Positions 8,529-16,638 of a stretch of DNA of 64,000 nucleotides are shown here, one piece after another (position 1 is the first letter of the stretch; each line of letters begins with the position of its first letter). Position numbers and translations under genes: made by a program. The notes below the pieces were generated by a model. It saw nothing but the letters and a program-made list of their open reading frames with translations, made no database searches and was not told the origin of the DNA. Source of the stretch: UBA4416 sp035439445 (GTDB lineage Bacteria; Bacteroidota; Bacteroidia; B-17B0; Aurantibacillaceae); contig DAORKG010000005.1 of assembly GCA_035439445.1 (NCBI GenBank), positions 1 through 64,000 on the forward strand. Direction: 5' to 3'.

Positions 8529-9289
8529 GAATAAGTTAGTTGCCTATGGAATTCTGAACAAACAATGGCACAGGCATTGGCTGCATTTAAAGATTCACTT
8601 CCGTTAGAATTTGCAGCAGGAATTGTAATGTGATGAGTGATTTTTTTAAGGACCTCTTTCGAAATCCCATTTGCCTCGTTGCCAATAACAATAATACCGT
8701 GTTTTAATTTGGATGTGTATATATTCTCTCCTTCTAAAACAGTTCCGTAAACGGGTAAATTAGTGCATTTAGCCAAGAGTTCATCAAAAGGTATGGTTAC
8801 CACATTTACTCTTAAAACAGCACCCATGCTCGCTTGTAATGTTTTTGGATTATATAATTCGGTTGTTGTTGGTGAGCAGATTACCTGTTTAATCCCAAAC
8901 CAATCAGCAATTCTGATGATGGTGCCTAAATTGCCCGGATCTCTGATGTCATCTAGGTAAAGTGAAGTTGTTTGTGATAATAGAGCTGAATCTAAAATCT
9001 GATCAGTTTTTTTTATAACAGCCAATACCTGATTTGGAGTTGATAAAAGACTAATTTTTTTTAATTCTTCTTCACTAATTTCATTATACCAGATTTTTTG
9101 CCTAGTAAGTATTTTGCTGTGTGATTCAATGTAATCGGCAAGAGCAAAAATTTCTTTCACCTCAAATTTCTTTTGCTCAATAAACTCTGTTACTAATTTA
9201 ATACCTTCTACAATAAATAAGCCTTCCTCTTCTCTATTTTTTTTAGTATGAAGGGATTGAATATGTTTTATCTGATTTTTACTAATCAT
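8525..9289 (-). CDS. TrmH/SpoU family RNA 2'-O-methyltransferase
   Basis: A 254-residue protein with an N-terminal RNA-binding (L30e-like) part (1-100) and a SpoU methylase domain (105-250). The three SPOUT motifs are visible: DDIRDPGNLGTIIRIADWFG, IVIGNEANGIS and SLNAANACAI, which form the trefoil-knot SAM site. It methylates a ribose in tRNA or rRNA; the target cannot be assigned. It is divergent from tamL with a 43-base gap, a neighbourhood I recall from other Bacteroidota. Confidence 0.9.
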   Translation of the reverse strand: MISKNQIKHIQSLHTKKNREEEGLFIVEGIKLVTEFIEQKKFEVKEIFALADYIESHSKILTRQKIWYNEISEEELKKISLLSTPNQVLAVIKKTDQILDSALLSQTTSLYLDDIRDPGNLGTIIRIADWFGIKQVICSPTTTELYNPKTLQASMGAVLRVNVVTIPFDELLAKCTNLPVYGTVLEGENIYTSKLKHGIIVIGNEANGISKEVLKKITHHITIPAANSNGSESLNAANACAIVCSEFHRQLTYS

Positions 9290-9332
9290 TTTTTAAACTT
9301 AAATTAGTAGGCTATAAATGTAAGTAAACCAT

Positions 9333-11882
9333 TTGACCTATTTTAAGTATATCATAACTATTTTAACTTATGCTCGAATATTTTTTCGAGTTAATTTGTG
9401 GTTTATTGTTTTGATTGTATTTCTTTCTTCTTGCAACATCAATAAACATTTAAAAGAGAACGAATACTTACTAAGTAAAAATACAGTAAAATATAATGGA
9501 ACTGCTATTGATAATGCAGAGTTAGAAGCATTTATCAGACAAAAACCAAACCGTAAAATTCTTAAGTTGGTTCGTTTTAATCTTTGGCTTTACAATCAGG
9601 TTGATCAGCAAAAAATGCTGAAAAAAAAGGAGAAGAGGGACTTAAGGTATGATAGAATAAATGAAAAACGTATTGAAAAGAACAACAAGCGAAACGAACG
9701 TCGTTTAGCAAAAGGTAAATCGCCTAAGCTACCCAATTTAAAAAACAAAGAGAAAGCTACATTTAGAGAAAGTATTTTGGAAGCCGGCGAACCTCCGGTG
9801 ATTTTAGATACGTTTTTAACAAAAATCACTAAAAATCAGTTGCAGAAATTTGTTTTTTCAAAAGGTTATTTCGATTCAAAGGTCAGAGATAGCTTAGTGT
9901 TAGATACTAAAAATAAAAGAGCAAAAACATTTTATTTTGTTTCTAAGTCAAAGCCTTACACTATCCAAAATATTGATTACAAAATTGAGGACCCATTAAT
10001 TGAGTATTTCATCTTTAATGATACTATTTCATCTTTGATAAAGCATAACTCTGTTTATGATGAAGATTTGTTTCAAAAAGAACGAGAGCGAATTACCGAA
10101 AATCAATTGAATAATGGGTATTTCTATTTTGCTCCTGAATACGTGTATTATCTCGCCGATACTAATCTTTCCGGTAATAATGTTAATCTTACTATTGGTA
10201 TCAAAATGTTTACAAAGTCTTTTAGCGAAACTAATGATTCGATAGTTTATATTAATCATCCCCGTTATTACATTGAAAACGTTTATGTAATCCCTGAAGT
10301 AATCTCTGATTTTAAAGGAAAGTCAAGTGACGTTTATATGAAAGATACCACAGAGTATAATGGTTTAAAGATTCTGCATAATGCCCCTCTGAAATTTAGG
10401 AAACGAGATATAACCAGAGATATTTCTATTGCATCAGGCCAATTATATCAGCAAAACTTTTCTGAAGATACTTATAAAGGTTTAAGTGCATTACGTGTAT
10501 TTAAGAGCGTTTATATTCAGTATGTGAAAAATCCTTATTATGCAGATAAATTGGATTGTTATATAGTTTGCCAGCCTTTGGTAAAACAGTCAATCACTAT
10601 GGAAGCAGAAGGAACTAAAACATCAGATAACTATGGTGTTGCAGGAAGTTTTGTCTTTCAAAATAAAAATGCGTTTCGGGGTGCAGAGTTGTTTGAGCTA
10701 AAATTGAAAGGTTCTTTAACCTCACAAAGAGCGCTTAATACGGCTGATGAACAACCTCAAAATATTGATCAGGTAAGCGATATTCAAAGATTGTTTAATA
10801 CGTTTCAATTTGGTCCCGAATTAAATATCTATTTCCCTAAACCCTTATTCCCATTCACTTTGTTTTATTACAAAAAAGATCAAGCAGAAAAAAGATATTT
10901 TTCGCAACCAAAAACTATTTTGAATTTGTCGATGAATTATCAGTCTAGCCAAAATTATAGTAGAACGATTACAAATATTTCTTATGGTTTTAAATTTACA
11001 AATAGCAAAGGTTTGTTTATTTATGATGTTATTCCTTTAGAGGCCTATGTTGTAAAGGCGCAATTATCATCTTCCTACAAAACAGAGTTGGAAGAATTGA
11101 ATAATTTTTTTCTTTTAAATTCTTTTCAAAATCACATTACTACTTTATCTAAAATTTCGGCAACCTACAATAACCAGGGAGTAAAAAATAAGAGAAACCT
11201 GATGTATTTAAAAATGAATTTAAGTTCATCTGGTAATATACTGCGTGGTATTTATAATGCTACCAATCAACCAAAAGATTCACTAGGCCGTTTTTTAATT
11301 CAAGATGTGCCTTTTTCTCAGTTTGTAAAACTAGATGTTGATTATCGTTTTTATTTTAAGATCAGAAAATTAGGGAAGTTGGTTTACAGAATAGCAGGTG
11401 GATTTGGTAAGCCATTAGATAACCTTTCTGTTTTACCTTATGAGCAAAGTTTTTTTAGTGGAGGGCCCAATGGTATTAGAGCGTGGAGAGCCAGAACTCT
11501 AGGACCAGGTAGCTATAATTCGGGAGAATCAACAGCTCGTTATGATAAAATTGGTAACATTCAAATGGAAAGTAACATCGAATACAGGTTCCATATTTTT
11601 AAGTCTTTTTATGGAGCTTGGTTTGCAGATGCCGGAAATATTTGGTTATCATACGATGATCCTAATAAACCCAACGGCCAAATTAAAGCTGATCAATTTT
11701 ATAAAGAAATTGCTCTAGGTTCAGGCTTTGGTTTAAGATATGACTTTAGTTTTTTTATACTAAGGTTAGATGCCGCTATTAAGATACGTGATCCTGAATA
11801 TTCTGAAAATGACCGTTGGATGTTTGATAAGCAGCCTTTAAAATCTCCGGTTTTGAGTTTTGGTATTGGTTATCCATTTTAA
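9333..11882 (+). CDS. tamL: TamL, translocation and assembly module lipoprotein (BamA/TamA superfamily)
   Basis: An 849-residue outer-membrane protein: a short lipoprotein signal with lipobox FLSSC (Cys34), periplasmic POTRA-like repeats (about 45-420) interrupted by a highly basic insert (KKKEKRDLRYDRINEKR and following), and a C-terminal 16-strand Omp85 barrel (about 430-849). The barrel contains GGPNGIRAW, the conserved lid-lock-type motif, and ends in a beta signal (LSFGIGYPF). TamL is the Bacteroidota lipoprotein relative of TamA that works with TamB in outer-membrane assembly; no tamB is adjacent. No ATG precedes the lipobox in frame: the possible starts are TTG at 9333 or TTG at 9396, the latter giving a compact signal MWFIVLIVFLSSC. 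The gene ends at a bidirectional terminator. Confidence 0.88.
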   Translation: MTYFKYIITILTYARIFFRVNLWFIVLIVFLSSCNINKHLKENEYLLSKNTVKYNGTAIDNAELEAFIRQKPNRKILKLVRFNLWLYNQVDQQKMLKKKEKRDLRYDRINEKRIEKNNKRNERRLAKGKSPKLPNLKNKEKATFRESILEAGEPPVILDTFLTKITKNQLQKFVFSKGYFDSKVRDSLVLDTKNKRAKTFYFVSKSKPYTIQNIDYKIEDPLIEYFIFNDTISSLIKHNSVYDEDLFQKERERITENQLNNGYFYFAPEYVYYLADTNLSGNNVNLTIGIKMFTKSFSETNDSIVYINHPRYYIENVYVIPEVISDFKGKSSDVYMKDTTEYNGLKILHNAPLKFRKRDITRDISIASGQLYQQNFSEDTYKGLSALRVFKSVYIQYVKNPYYADKLDCYIVCQPLVKQSITMEAEGTKTSDNYGVAGSFVFQNKNAFRGAELFELKLKGSLTSQRALNTADEQPQNIDQVSDIQRLFNTFQFGPELNIYFPKPLFPFTLFYYKKDQAEKRYFSQPKTILNLSMNYQSSQNYSRTITNISYGFKFTNSKGLFIYDVIPLEAYVVKAQLSSSYKTELEELNNFFLLNSFQNHITTLSKISATYNNQGVKNKRNLMYLKMNLSSSGNILRGIYNATNQPKDSLGRFLIQDVPFSQFVKLDVDYRFYFKIRKLGKLVYRIAGGFGKPLDNLSVLPYEQSFFSGGPNGIRAWRARTLGPGSYNSGESTARYDKIGNIQMESNIEYRFHIFKSFYGAWFADAGNIWLSYDDPNKPNGQIKADQFYKEIALGSGFGLRYDFSFFILRLDAAIKIRDPEYSENDRWMFDKQPLKSPVLSFGIGYPF

Positions 11883-11883
11883 T

Positions 11884-11919
11884 AAAAAGCCCGATATTAG
11901 TATTAATATCAGGCTTTTT
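11884..11919. terminator. Bidirectional intrinsic terminator between tamL and the convergent lipoprotein gene
   Basis: AAAAAGCC and GGCTTTTT flank the inner stem GATATTA/TAATATC with a GTAT loop and one mismatch. A-run and T-run on the two sides let it work in both directions, which suits the convergent genes on either side. Confidence 0.9.
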
Positions 11920-11934
11920 GAAAAACTGAACTAT

Positions 11935-12711
11935 TTAGTTTGTTACTTTAATAGATCTATTTGCAGTATTTAAATTAATAAAATAATATTTTTTACCAGA
12001 TACGGTAGTGTTGTTGAATTTATATGCTGTAATAGTAGCATAGCCATAATCTGTTACATCCAATGTTCCCACTTCCGAAGCAGGAAATGTGTAAGATGTT
12101 TGTGAGCCAGTAACGATTTTATAAATTGTTTTACTTCCTGCCGTAACTTGATAACACAAAGAATCTGCACTTGATACAGCGGTTGTTGTTAGTGTTAATG
12201 CAGATGCTTTACTGATAGATGTAATATTTGAAACAGTTGGCGCTGAAGGGAAACCATTTGCTGTATATGAAATTGCAGGAACTGAACCGTTACCTGATAT
12301 ACTCCATCTTGAATTACTGGTAAAGTTTATACCTGTTGCTGATTTTGGAGAGAAAATATATGAATTGTTTGATTGCTTTGTATGAGTAGAATCATTTGTT
12401 TTTACAGTTCCTGCGTCCGATAATGTGGTTGCACCTGTTGCTGTATAAAAAGAACCTGTTGCGCTTCCCATAGTTACTGTTAATACCATAGTTGTTCCAG
12501 GTACAGCAGTAGTAACATTTACTTTTGATGCTACGCAAACTCCATTAGCATCGCTTGGCTGAGATGTAATAGGACTTGGTGCAGATGGTGCAGATGGAGT
12601 AGGAGATGGTGTTTCTTCTTCAGGAGCTGTAGTGTCGTTTTTTTTACACGCTGTGAGTGTAATCAATGCTGAAAAAATTAAGATACCTAATGTTTTAAAT
12701 GTTGTTTTCAT
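11935..12711 (-). CDS. Uncharacterised lipoprotein with a Pro/Ser-rich linker
   Basis: A 258-residue protein with a clear lipoprotein signal (lipobox LTAC, Cys22, then KKND), a linker of Thr, Pro, Ser and Ala (about 28-55), and a Ser/Thr-rich beta domain with no motif I recognise. The composition resembles cell-surface or matrix proteins. No function is assigned. It is convergent with tamL and divergent from prfC. Its upstream region holds two 12-bp direct repeats spaced by 23 bp and, nearer the gene, a TAGTTTTG box on its own strand (complement of 12746-12753), so it may be under a dedicated activator. Confidence 0.75.
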   Translation of the reverse strand: MKTTFKTLGILIFSALITLTACKKNDTTAPEEETPSPTPSAPSAPSPITSQPSDANGVCVASKVNVTTAVPGTTMVLTVTMGSATGSFYTATGATTLSDAGTVKTNDSTHTKQSNNSYIFSPKSATGINFTSNSRWSISGNGSVPAISYTANGFPSAPTVSNITSISKASALTLTTTAVSSADSLCYQVTAGSKTIYKIVTGSQTSYTFPASEVGTLDVTDYGYATITAYKFNNTTVSGKKYYFINLNTANRSIKVTN

Positions 12712-12781
12712 AGTTTAAGAGTTTATTTACATTAATAATATTGTACAAAACTATTAACTCAAAAGGAAAGGTTAGTACCTT

Positions 12782-12816
12782 CTATTGGGTATTTTGTATC
12801 CGTACTACTGGGTATT
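12782..12816. promoter_or_regulatory. Pair of 12-bp direct repeats, candidate operator
   Basis: CTATTGGGTATT (12782-12793) and CTACTGGGTATT (12805-12816) differ at one base and have a period of 23 bp, about two helical turns, which puts both on one face of the DNA. They sit between the divergent lipoprotein and prfC genes. Read on the minus strand they lie 29-63 bases upstream of a TAGTTTTG -7-like box for the lipoprotein gene, which otherwise has no good -33 element. This geometry is typical of a dimeric activator site; the regulator is unknown. Confidence 0.45.
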
Positions 12817-12870
12817 CTTTCACTACTGCACTTTGTTTTTTTATTATCTTTACGACCTTATTTTAAATCA

Positions 12871-14454
12871 ATGAGTTTCACAGAGGAATTACATAAAAGA
12901 AAAACGTTTGCTATTATTGCTCATCCGGATGCCGGTAAAACAACATTAACCGAAAAATTATTATTGTTCGGGGGAGCCATTCAGTCTGCTGGTGCAGTTA
13001 AATCTAATAAAATCAAGAAATCCACGACTTCGGATTTTATGGAAATTGAAAAGCAACGTGGTATTTCTGTATCAACTTCCGTTATGGCTTTTGATTATCG
13101 TGATTTTAAGGTGAATATTTTAGATACTCCCGGTCACGAGGATTTTGCTGAGGATACATACAGAACCTTATCTGCAGTTGATAGCGTAATCATGGTGATT
13201 GATTGTGTGAAAGGTGTGGAACCTCAAACACGAAAGTTACTAGAGGTATGTCGAATGCGAAATACGCCTGTTATTGTGTTCGTTAATAAAATGGACCGTG
13301 AAGGACAAAATGCGTTTGATTTATTAGATGAGATTGAAAAAGAACTGAAAATCAGGGTACGTCCTTTAACCTGGCCAATTGGCATTGGAAAATCATTTAA
13401 AGGGGTTTATAATTTATACGAAAAAAAACTGTCTTTATTTCAAGGGGATAGTAAAACAACGGTTGAAGAAAGTGTGGTGTTGGATAATGTAAACGATTCT
13501 GAAATCGAAAAATACATAAGCGAAGATTTCGCAAATCAATTACGTGATGATATTACTTTGATTGATGGTGTGTATGATGATTTTGATAAACAAGAATATC
13601 TAAAAGCAAATGTAAGTCCTGTGTTTTTTGGAAGTGCCGTTAATAATTTTGGTATTAAAGAATTATTGGATTGTTTTGTTGAGATTGCTCCAACCCCTCA
13701 GGGAAGAGATACAGATGTAGCAGGCCATATAGAACCTGATTCTCCAAAGTTCAGCGGTTTTGTTTTTAAAATCCATGCTAACTTAGATCCAAAGCACAGA
13801 GATAGAATTGCATTTTTAAGAATTGTTTCCGGAAAATTTGAACGTAATAAGTATTACTACAATGTGCGTGAAGGAAAAGATATGCGTTTCAGTAATCCAA
13901 CTGCTTTTATGGCTCAACAAAAATCAGTAATTGATGAATCCTTTCCGGGAGATGTAATTGGTTTGTATGATGCCGGAAATTTTAAAATTGGCGATACATT
14001 GACAGAGGGCGCGAAATTCAATTTTAAAGGCATACCTAGTTTTTCTCCGGAACTGTTTAAGTACGTTACTAACCTTGACCCAATGAAGACTAAGCAACTT
14101 CAAAAAGGGTTGGAACAATTAACAGATGAGGGGGTTGCACAGTTGTTTACGAAAAAAGCAGATGGACGTAAGGTAGTAGGAACGGTTGGAGCATTACAAT
14201 TTGAGGTTATTCAGCATCGTTTAAAGTCAGAATACAATGCGTCTTGCGGCTACGAATCTGTGAATTTATATAAAGCACTATGGATTGAGTGCCCTGATAA
14301 AAAGAAACTGGATGAGTTTTTAATTGATAAGGCAAATCATATTGCGTATGATAAAGAGAACAGATTAGTATTTTTGGCTGAATCTGCATGGCTTCTTGAA
14401 ATGGCACAAACTAAGTTTCCTGAAATTAAGTTTCATCTGAAAAGTGAGTTTTAA
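12871..14454 (+). CDS. prfC: Peptide chain release factor 3
   Basis: A 527-residue translational GTPase. G1 is AHPDAGKTT (residues 17-25), G3 is DTPGHEDF and G4 is NKMD. The specific N-terminal loop GAIQSAGAVKSNK and the RF3-type C-terminal domain (GALQFEVIQHRLKSEY) separate it from EF-G. RF3 recycles RF1/RF2 from the ribosome after peptide release and helps with quality control. Length is normal for the family. It appears monocistronic, with a 47-base gap to the next gene. Confidence 0.96.
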   Translation: MSFTEELHKRKTFAIIAHPDAGKTTLTEKLLLFGGAIQSAGAVKSNKIKKSTTSDFMEIEKQRGISVSTSVMAFDYRDFKVNILDTPGHEDFAEDTYRTLSAVDSVIMVIDCVKGVEPQTRKLLEVCRMRNTPVIVFVNKMDREGQNAFDLLDEIEKELKIRVRPLTWPIGIGKSFKGVYNLYEKKLSLFQGDSKTTVEESVVLDNVNDSEIEKYISEDFANQLRDDITLIDGVYDDFDKQEYLKANVSPVFFGSAVNNFGIKELLDCFVEIAPTPQGRDTDVAGHIEPDSPKFSGFVFKIHANLDPKHRDRIAFLRIVSGKFERNKYYYNVREGKDMRFSNPTAFMAQQKSVIDESFPGDVIGLYDAGNFKIGDTLTEGAKFNFKGIPSFSPELFKYVTNLDPMKTKQLQKGLEQLTDEGVAQLFTKKADGRKVVGTVGALQFEVIQHRLKSEYNASCGYESVNLYKALWIECPDKKKLDEFLIDKANHIAYDKENRLVFLAESAWLLEMAQTKFPEIKFHLKSEF

Positions 14455-14501
14455 GGGAACAAAAAACGTGTTTCTTTTTTTACTATATTTAGCTAAGTAT
14501 T

Positions 14502-14900
14502 ATGAGAAAAACGTTAGATACTCCCGTTGCATTTTTATCTTATGAAGATGATGTTTTGTTTGTGAGAATGAAAGAAGGAGTGAGCTTAGGACAAACGGAA
14601 ATGGAGCAATTGTTAAATAAGGCTGTAGAACTAACTGCACCAAATAAATATTTTGCAATTATTGATACTACCGCTCCATACGATTCTTCTTTGGAAGCCA
14701 GAAATTTTTATGCTGAGAGTGATTTTTCAAAGTATCGTTATGCTGACGCATTTATTGTAAATTCTCTTCCTATGCGTTTATTGGTTAATTTCTTTATTAC
14801 TTTCAATAAACCAAAAATACCTTCAAAAATGTTTAATAATGAAGAAAGCGCTCTGGCATGGATTAATAGTATGAAAAAGGAATTATTAAAAAATGCATAA
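14502..14900 (+). CDS. STAS/SpoIIAA-like small protein
   Basis: A 132-residue cytoplasmic protein with no signal peptide. Alternating strands and helices (VAFLSYEDDVLFVRMKEGVSL, then a helix, then KYFAIIDTTAPYDSS, then ADAFIVNSLPMRLLVNFF) look like the STAS or SpoIIAA-like fold, as in short Bacteroidota proteins that start by naming a value to display (strand) and end with a helix. I do not see a defined phosphorylatable DSSG-type serine, although YDSS at about residues 66-69 is near the expected place. Function unknown; the fold assignment is inferred from pattern. Confidence 0.6.
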   Translation: MRKTLDTPVAFLSYEDDVLFVRMKEGVSLGQTEMEQLLNKAVELTAPNKYFAIIDTTAPYDSSLEARNFYAESDFSKYRYADAFIVNSLPMRLLVNFFITFNKPKIPSKMFNNEESALAWINSMKKELLKNA

Positions 14901-14913
14901 AGAATAAATCTTA

Positions 14914-15135
14914 ATGATTATCAATAAAATAGTTTTAATTGTTACTTTAGTTTTTTTCATGTCTTGTAAAAAAAATTATACATGTTATTGTTATTCGGAC
15001 AGAAGAGGTTACATTATCGAACAGTTTACTAATTCTTACAAAGAGAAAGAAAAAAGTACTGCCCTTTCAAAATGTAATAGTGATTATGAAGGCTCCAGCA
15101 ATTATGTAAATGGAGGTTATTGCGAAATAAAATAA
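14914..15135 (+). CDS. Small cysteine-containing lipoprotein
   Basis: A 73-residue protein with a lipoprotein signal (lipobox FMSC, Cys18, followed by KKN). The mature part is only about 55 residues and contains four more cysteines (in TCYCYS, SKCNS and GYCEIK), suggesting disulfides or metal binding. I do not recognise the family. It begins 13 bases after the STAS-like gene and ends 5 bases before the hexapeptide-repeat gene, so it may be part of a small operon. Confidence 0.6.
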   Translation: MIINKIVLIVTLVFFMSCKKNYTCYCYSDRRGYIIEQFTNSYKEKEKSTALSKCNSDYEGSSNYVNGGYCEIK

Positions 15136-15140
15136 ATAGT

Positions 15141-15755
15141 ATGGCAAATATATTCGAGTTTAATGGTTACAAACCAGTAATACACAAAAGTTCTTTTATT
15201 CATCCAAATGCAACTGTTACAGGAAATGTCATTATTGGTAAAAATGTATATATCGGTCCCGGTGCTGCTATTCGTGGAGATTGGGGGCAAATTATCATAG
15301 AAGATGGTTGTAATGTTCAGGAAAATTGTACTATTCATATGTTTCCGGGAACTACCGTTTTATTGAAAGAATCAGCTCATATAGGACATGGTGCTATTAT
15401 TCACGGAGGAACCATTGGCAAAAATGTTTTGGTGGGTATGAATGCTGTGGTAATGGATAACTGTGTTATAGGAGATAATTGTATCATTGGAGCTCTATGT
15501 TTTGTTCCGGCAGATACTGTTATTGAGGATCGAAAAGTAGTAGTTGGTAATCCTGCAAAGGTTGTAAAAGAAGTGAGTGATGAGATGATTGCTTGGAAAA
15601 CAAAAGGAACTGCTTTATATCAGCAACTACCAGCTGATTGCTATGCAACCTTAAAACCTTGCGAACCTTTGCGCAGAATGCCTGCTTTTAGACCAGAACA
15701 GCAAAACGAATACAAGACTTGGAACGAGGCTAAAGAAAAATCAAAAAAGAAATAA
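15141..15755 (+). CDS. paaY: Hexapeptide-repeat protein, PaaY / gamma-carbonic anhydrase-like
   Basis: A 204-residue left-handed beta-helix protein, starting at the ATG at 15141; the frame is open to a TTG at 15120, but that adds unrelated residues. Hexapeptide repeats run from about 12 to 150, with GPGAAIRGDWGQIIIEDGC and HIGHGAIIHG carrying the three zinc-binding histidines of the gamma-carbonic anhydrase class (also His in CTIHMFPG). The C-terminus (VVVGNPAKVVKEVSDEM, LKPCEPLRRMP) matches PaaY, a thioesterase-like helper of phenylacetate degradation. No paa genes are nearby, so the physiological role here is open. Confidence 0.8.
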   Translation: MANIFEFNGYKPVIHKSSFIHPNATVTGNVIIGKNVYIGPGAAIRGDWGQIIIEDGCNVQENCTIHMFPGTTVLLKESAHIGHGAIIHGGTIGKNVLVGMNAVVMDNCVIGDNCIIGALCFVPADTVIEDRKVVVGNPAKVVKEVSDEMIAWKTKGTALYQQLPADCYATLKPCEPLRRMPAFRPEQQNEYKTWNEAKEKSKKK

Positions 15756-15760
15756 TAATT

Positions 15761-16579
15761 TTAGTGATCGTAAGCATAACATGGGGGAGCTTTCATGTTT
15801 AGCTTAATGTTAAGTGTTATTCCAAAAAAGAAATACCAATCCTTAGTTCTGGGATTTCCTCTTTGCTTATTAATATTATTTCCGGCATTTTTTGAACGGT
15901 CAGACAAGGATGCTCCGTGAGTTGTTGTAAATGGATTTAAATAAGTGTCAGGATAAGTGCCGCTTACATCATCTAAGTAATCTGTAAATGTTTTTCTTGG
16001 GCCCCATTCTAAACCAATTCCAACTTTTTTAGAAACATTCATTTTTATACCTACCCCAAATGGTATTGCTACCTGAGTAAGTTTGTATCCTTTTGATTGT
16101 CCTTCAGTTCGTAACGGTTGTAGGTCTATCCAGTAATTACCTAGGTTGGCTTGAGGTTTATGATGAAAAACGTCAATTCCTAAAAATAAAAAGGTTGTGA
16201 ATTTATATTTATCATTACTAATTCTGTATTCTAAAAAATTAAATTCAGCTATAGCATTAAACTCAATGATTTGAGATTTAAAATTTAGGTTACGTTGCAA
16301 TTGATCGGCATCATCGCTTTGAGAATCATCTCCCATGATTTTACCCCAGTTAATTCCTCCTCTAAATGCATAACGATAATTTGGTGTAAAACGGTAAAAT
16401 ACACCTGCTGCGGGTTGAGTTAAAAAGAAATGCTTTCTGGGATTTAAGTCACCGATGTAATATGCCCCACCTATCATAAAACCAACCTCATGTTGTCTGA
16501 AATTGCGTTTTTTAGTTTGGGCATAAACAGACGAGCCTAAAATGCTAAAACTAATAAATATGTATAGGATGTTTTTCAT
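15761..16579 (-). CDS. DUF6089-type outer-membrane beta-barrel protein
   Basis: A 272-residue exported protein: signal peptide to about residue 20 (VYAQ), then alternating strands beginning HEVGFMIGGAYYIGDLNP and containing FYRFTPNYRYAFRGGINWGKI and KVGIGLEWGPRKTFTDYLDDVSG. This pattern fits the DUF6089 beta-barrel family of Bacteroidota, often found near bamA. Here it is separated from bamA by 15 kb. No function is known. It is convergent with the paaY-like gene, with only a 5-base gap. Confidence 0.75.
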   Translation of the reverse strand: MKNILYIFISFSILGSSVYAQTKKRNFRQHEVGFMIGGAYYIGDLNPRKHFFLTQPAAGVFYRFTPNYRYAFRGGINWGKIMGDDSQSDDADQLQRNLNFKSQIIEFNAIAEFNFLEYRISNDKYKFTTFLFLGIDVFHHKPQANLGNYWIDLQPLRTEGQSKGYKLTQVAIPFGVGIKMNVSKKVGIGLEWGPRKTFTDYLDDVSGTYPDTYLNPFTTTHGASLSDRSKNAGNNINKQRGNPRTKDWYFFFGITLNIKLNMKAPPCYAYDH

Positions 16580-16638
16580 TCTAAAACGTATAACGTTTTT
16601 CTTATAAAATTAGTATGTGATAAATGCCAAATTTTAGC

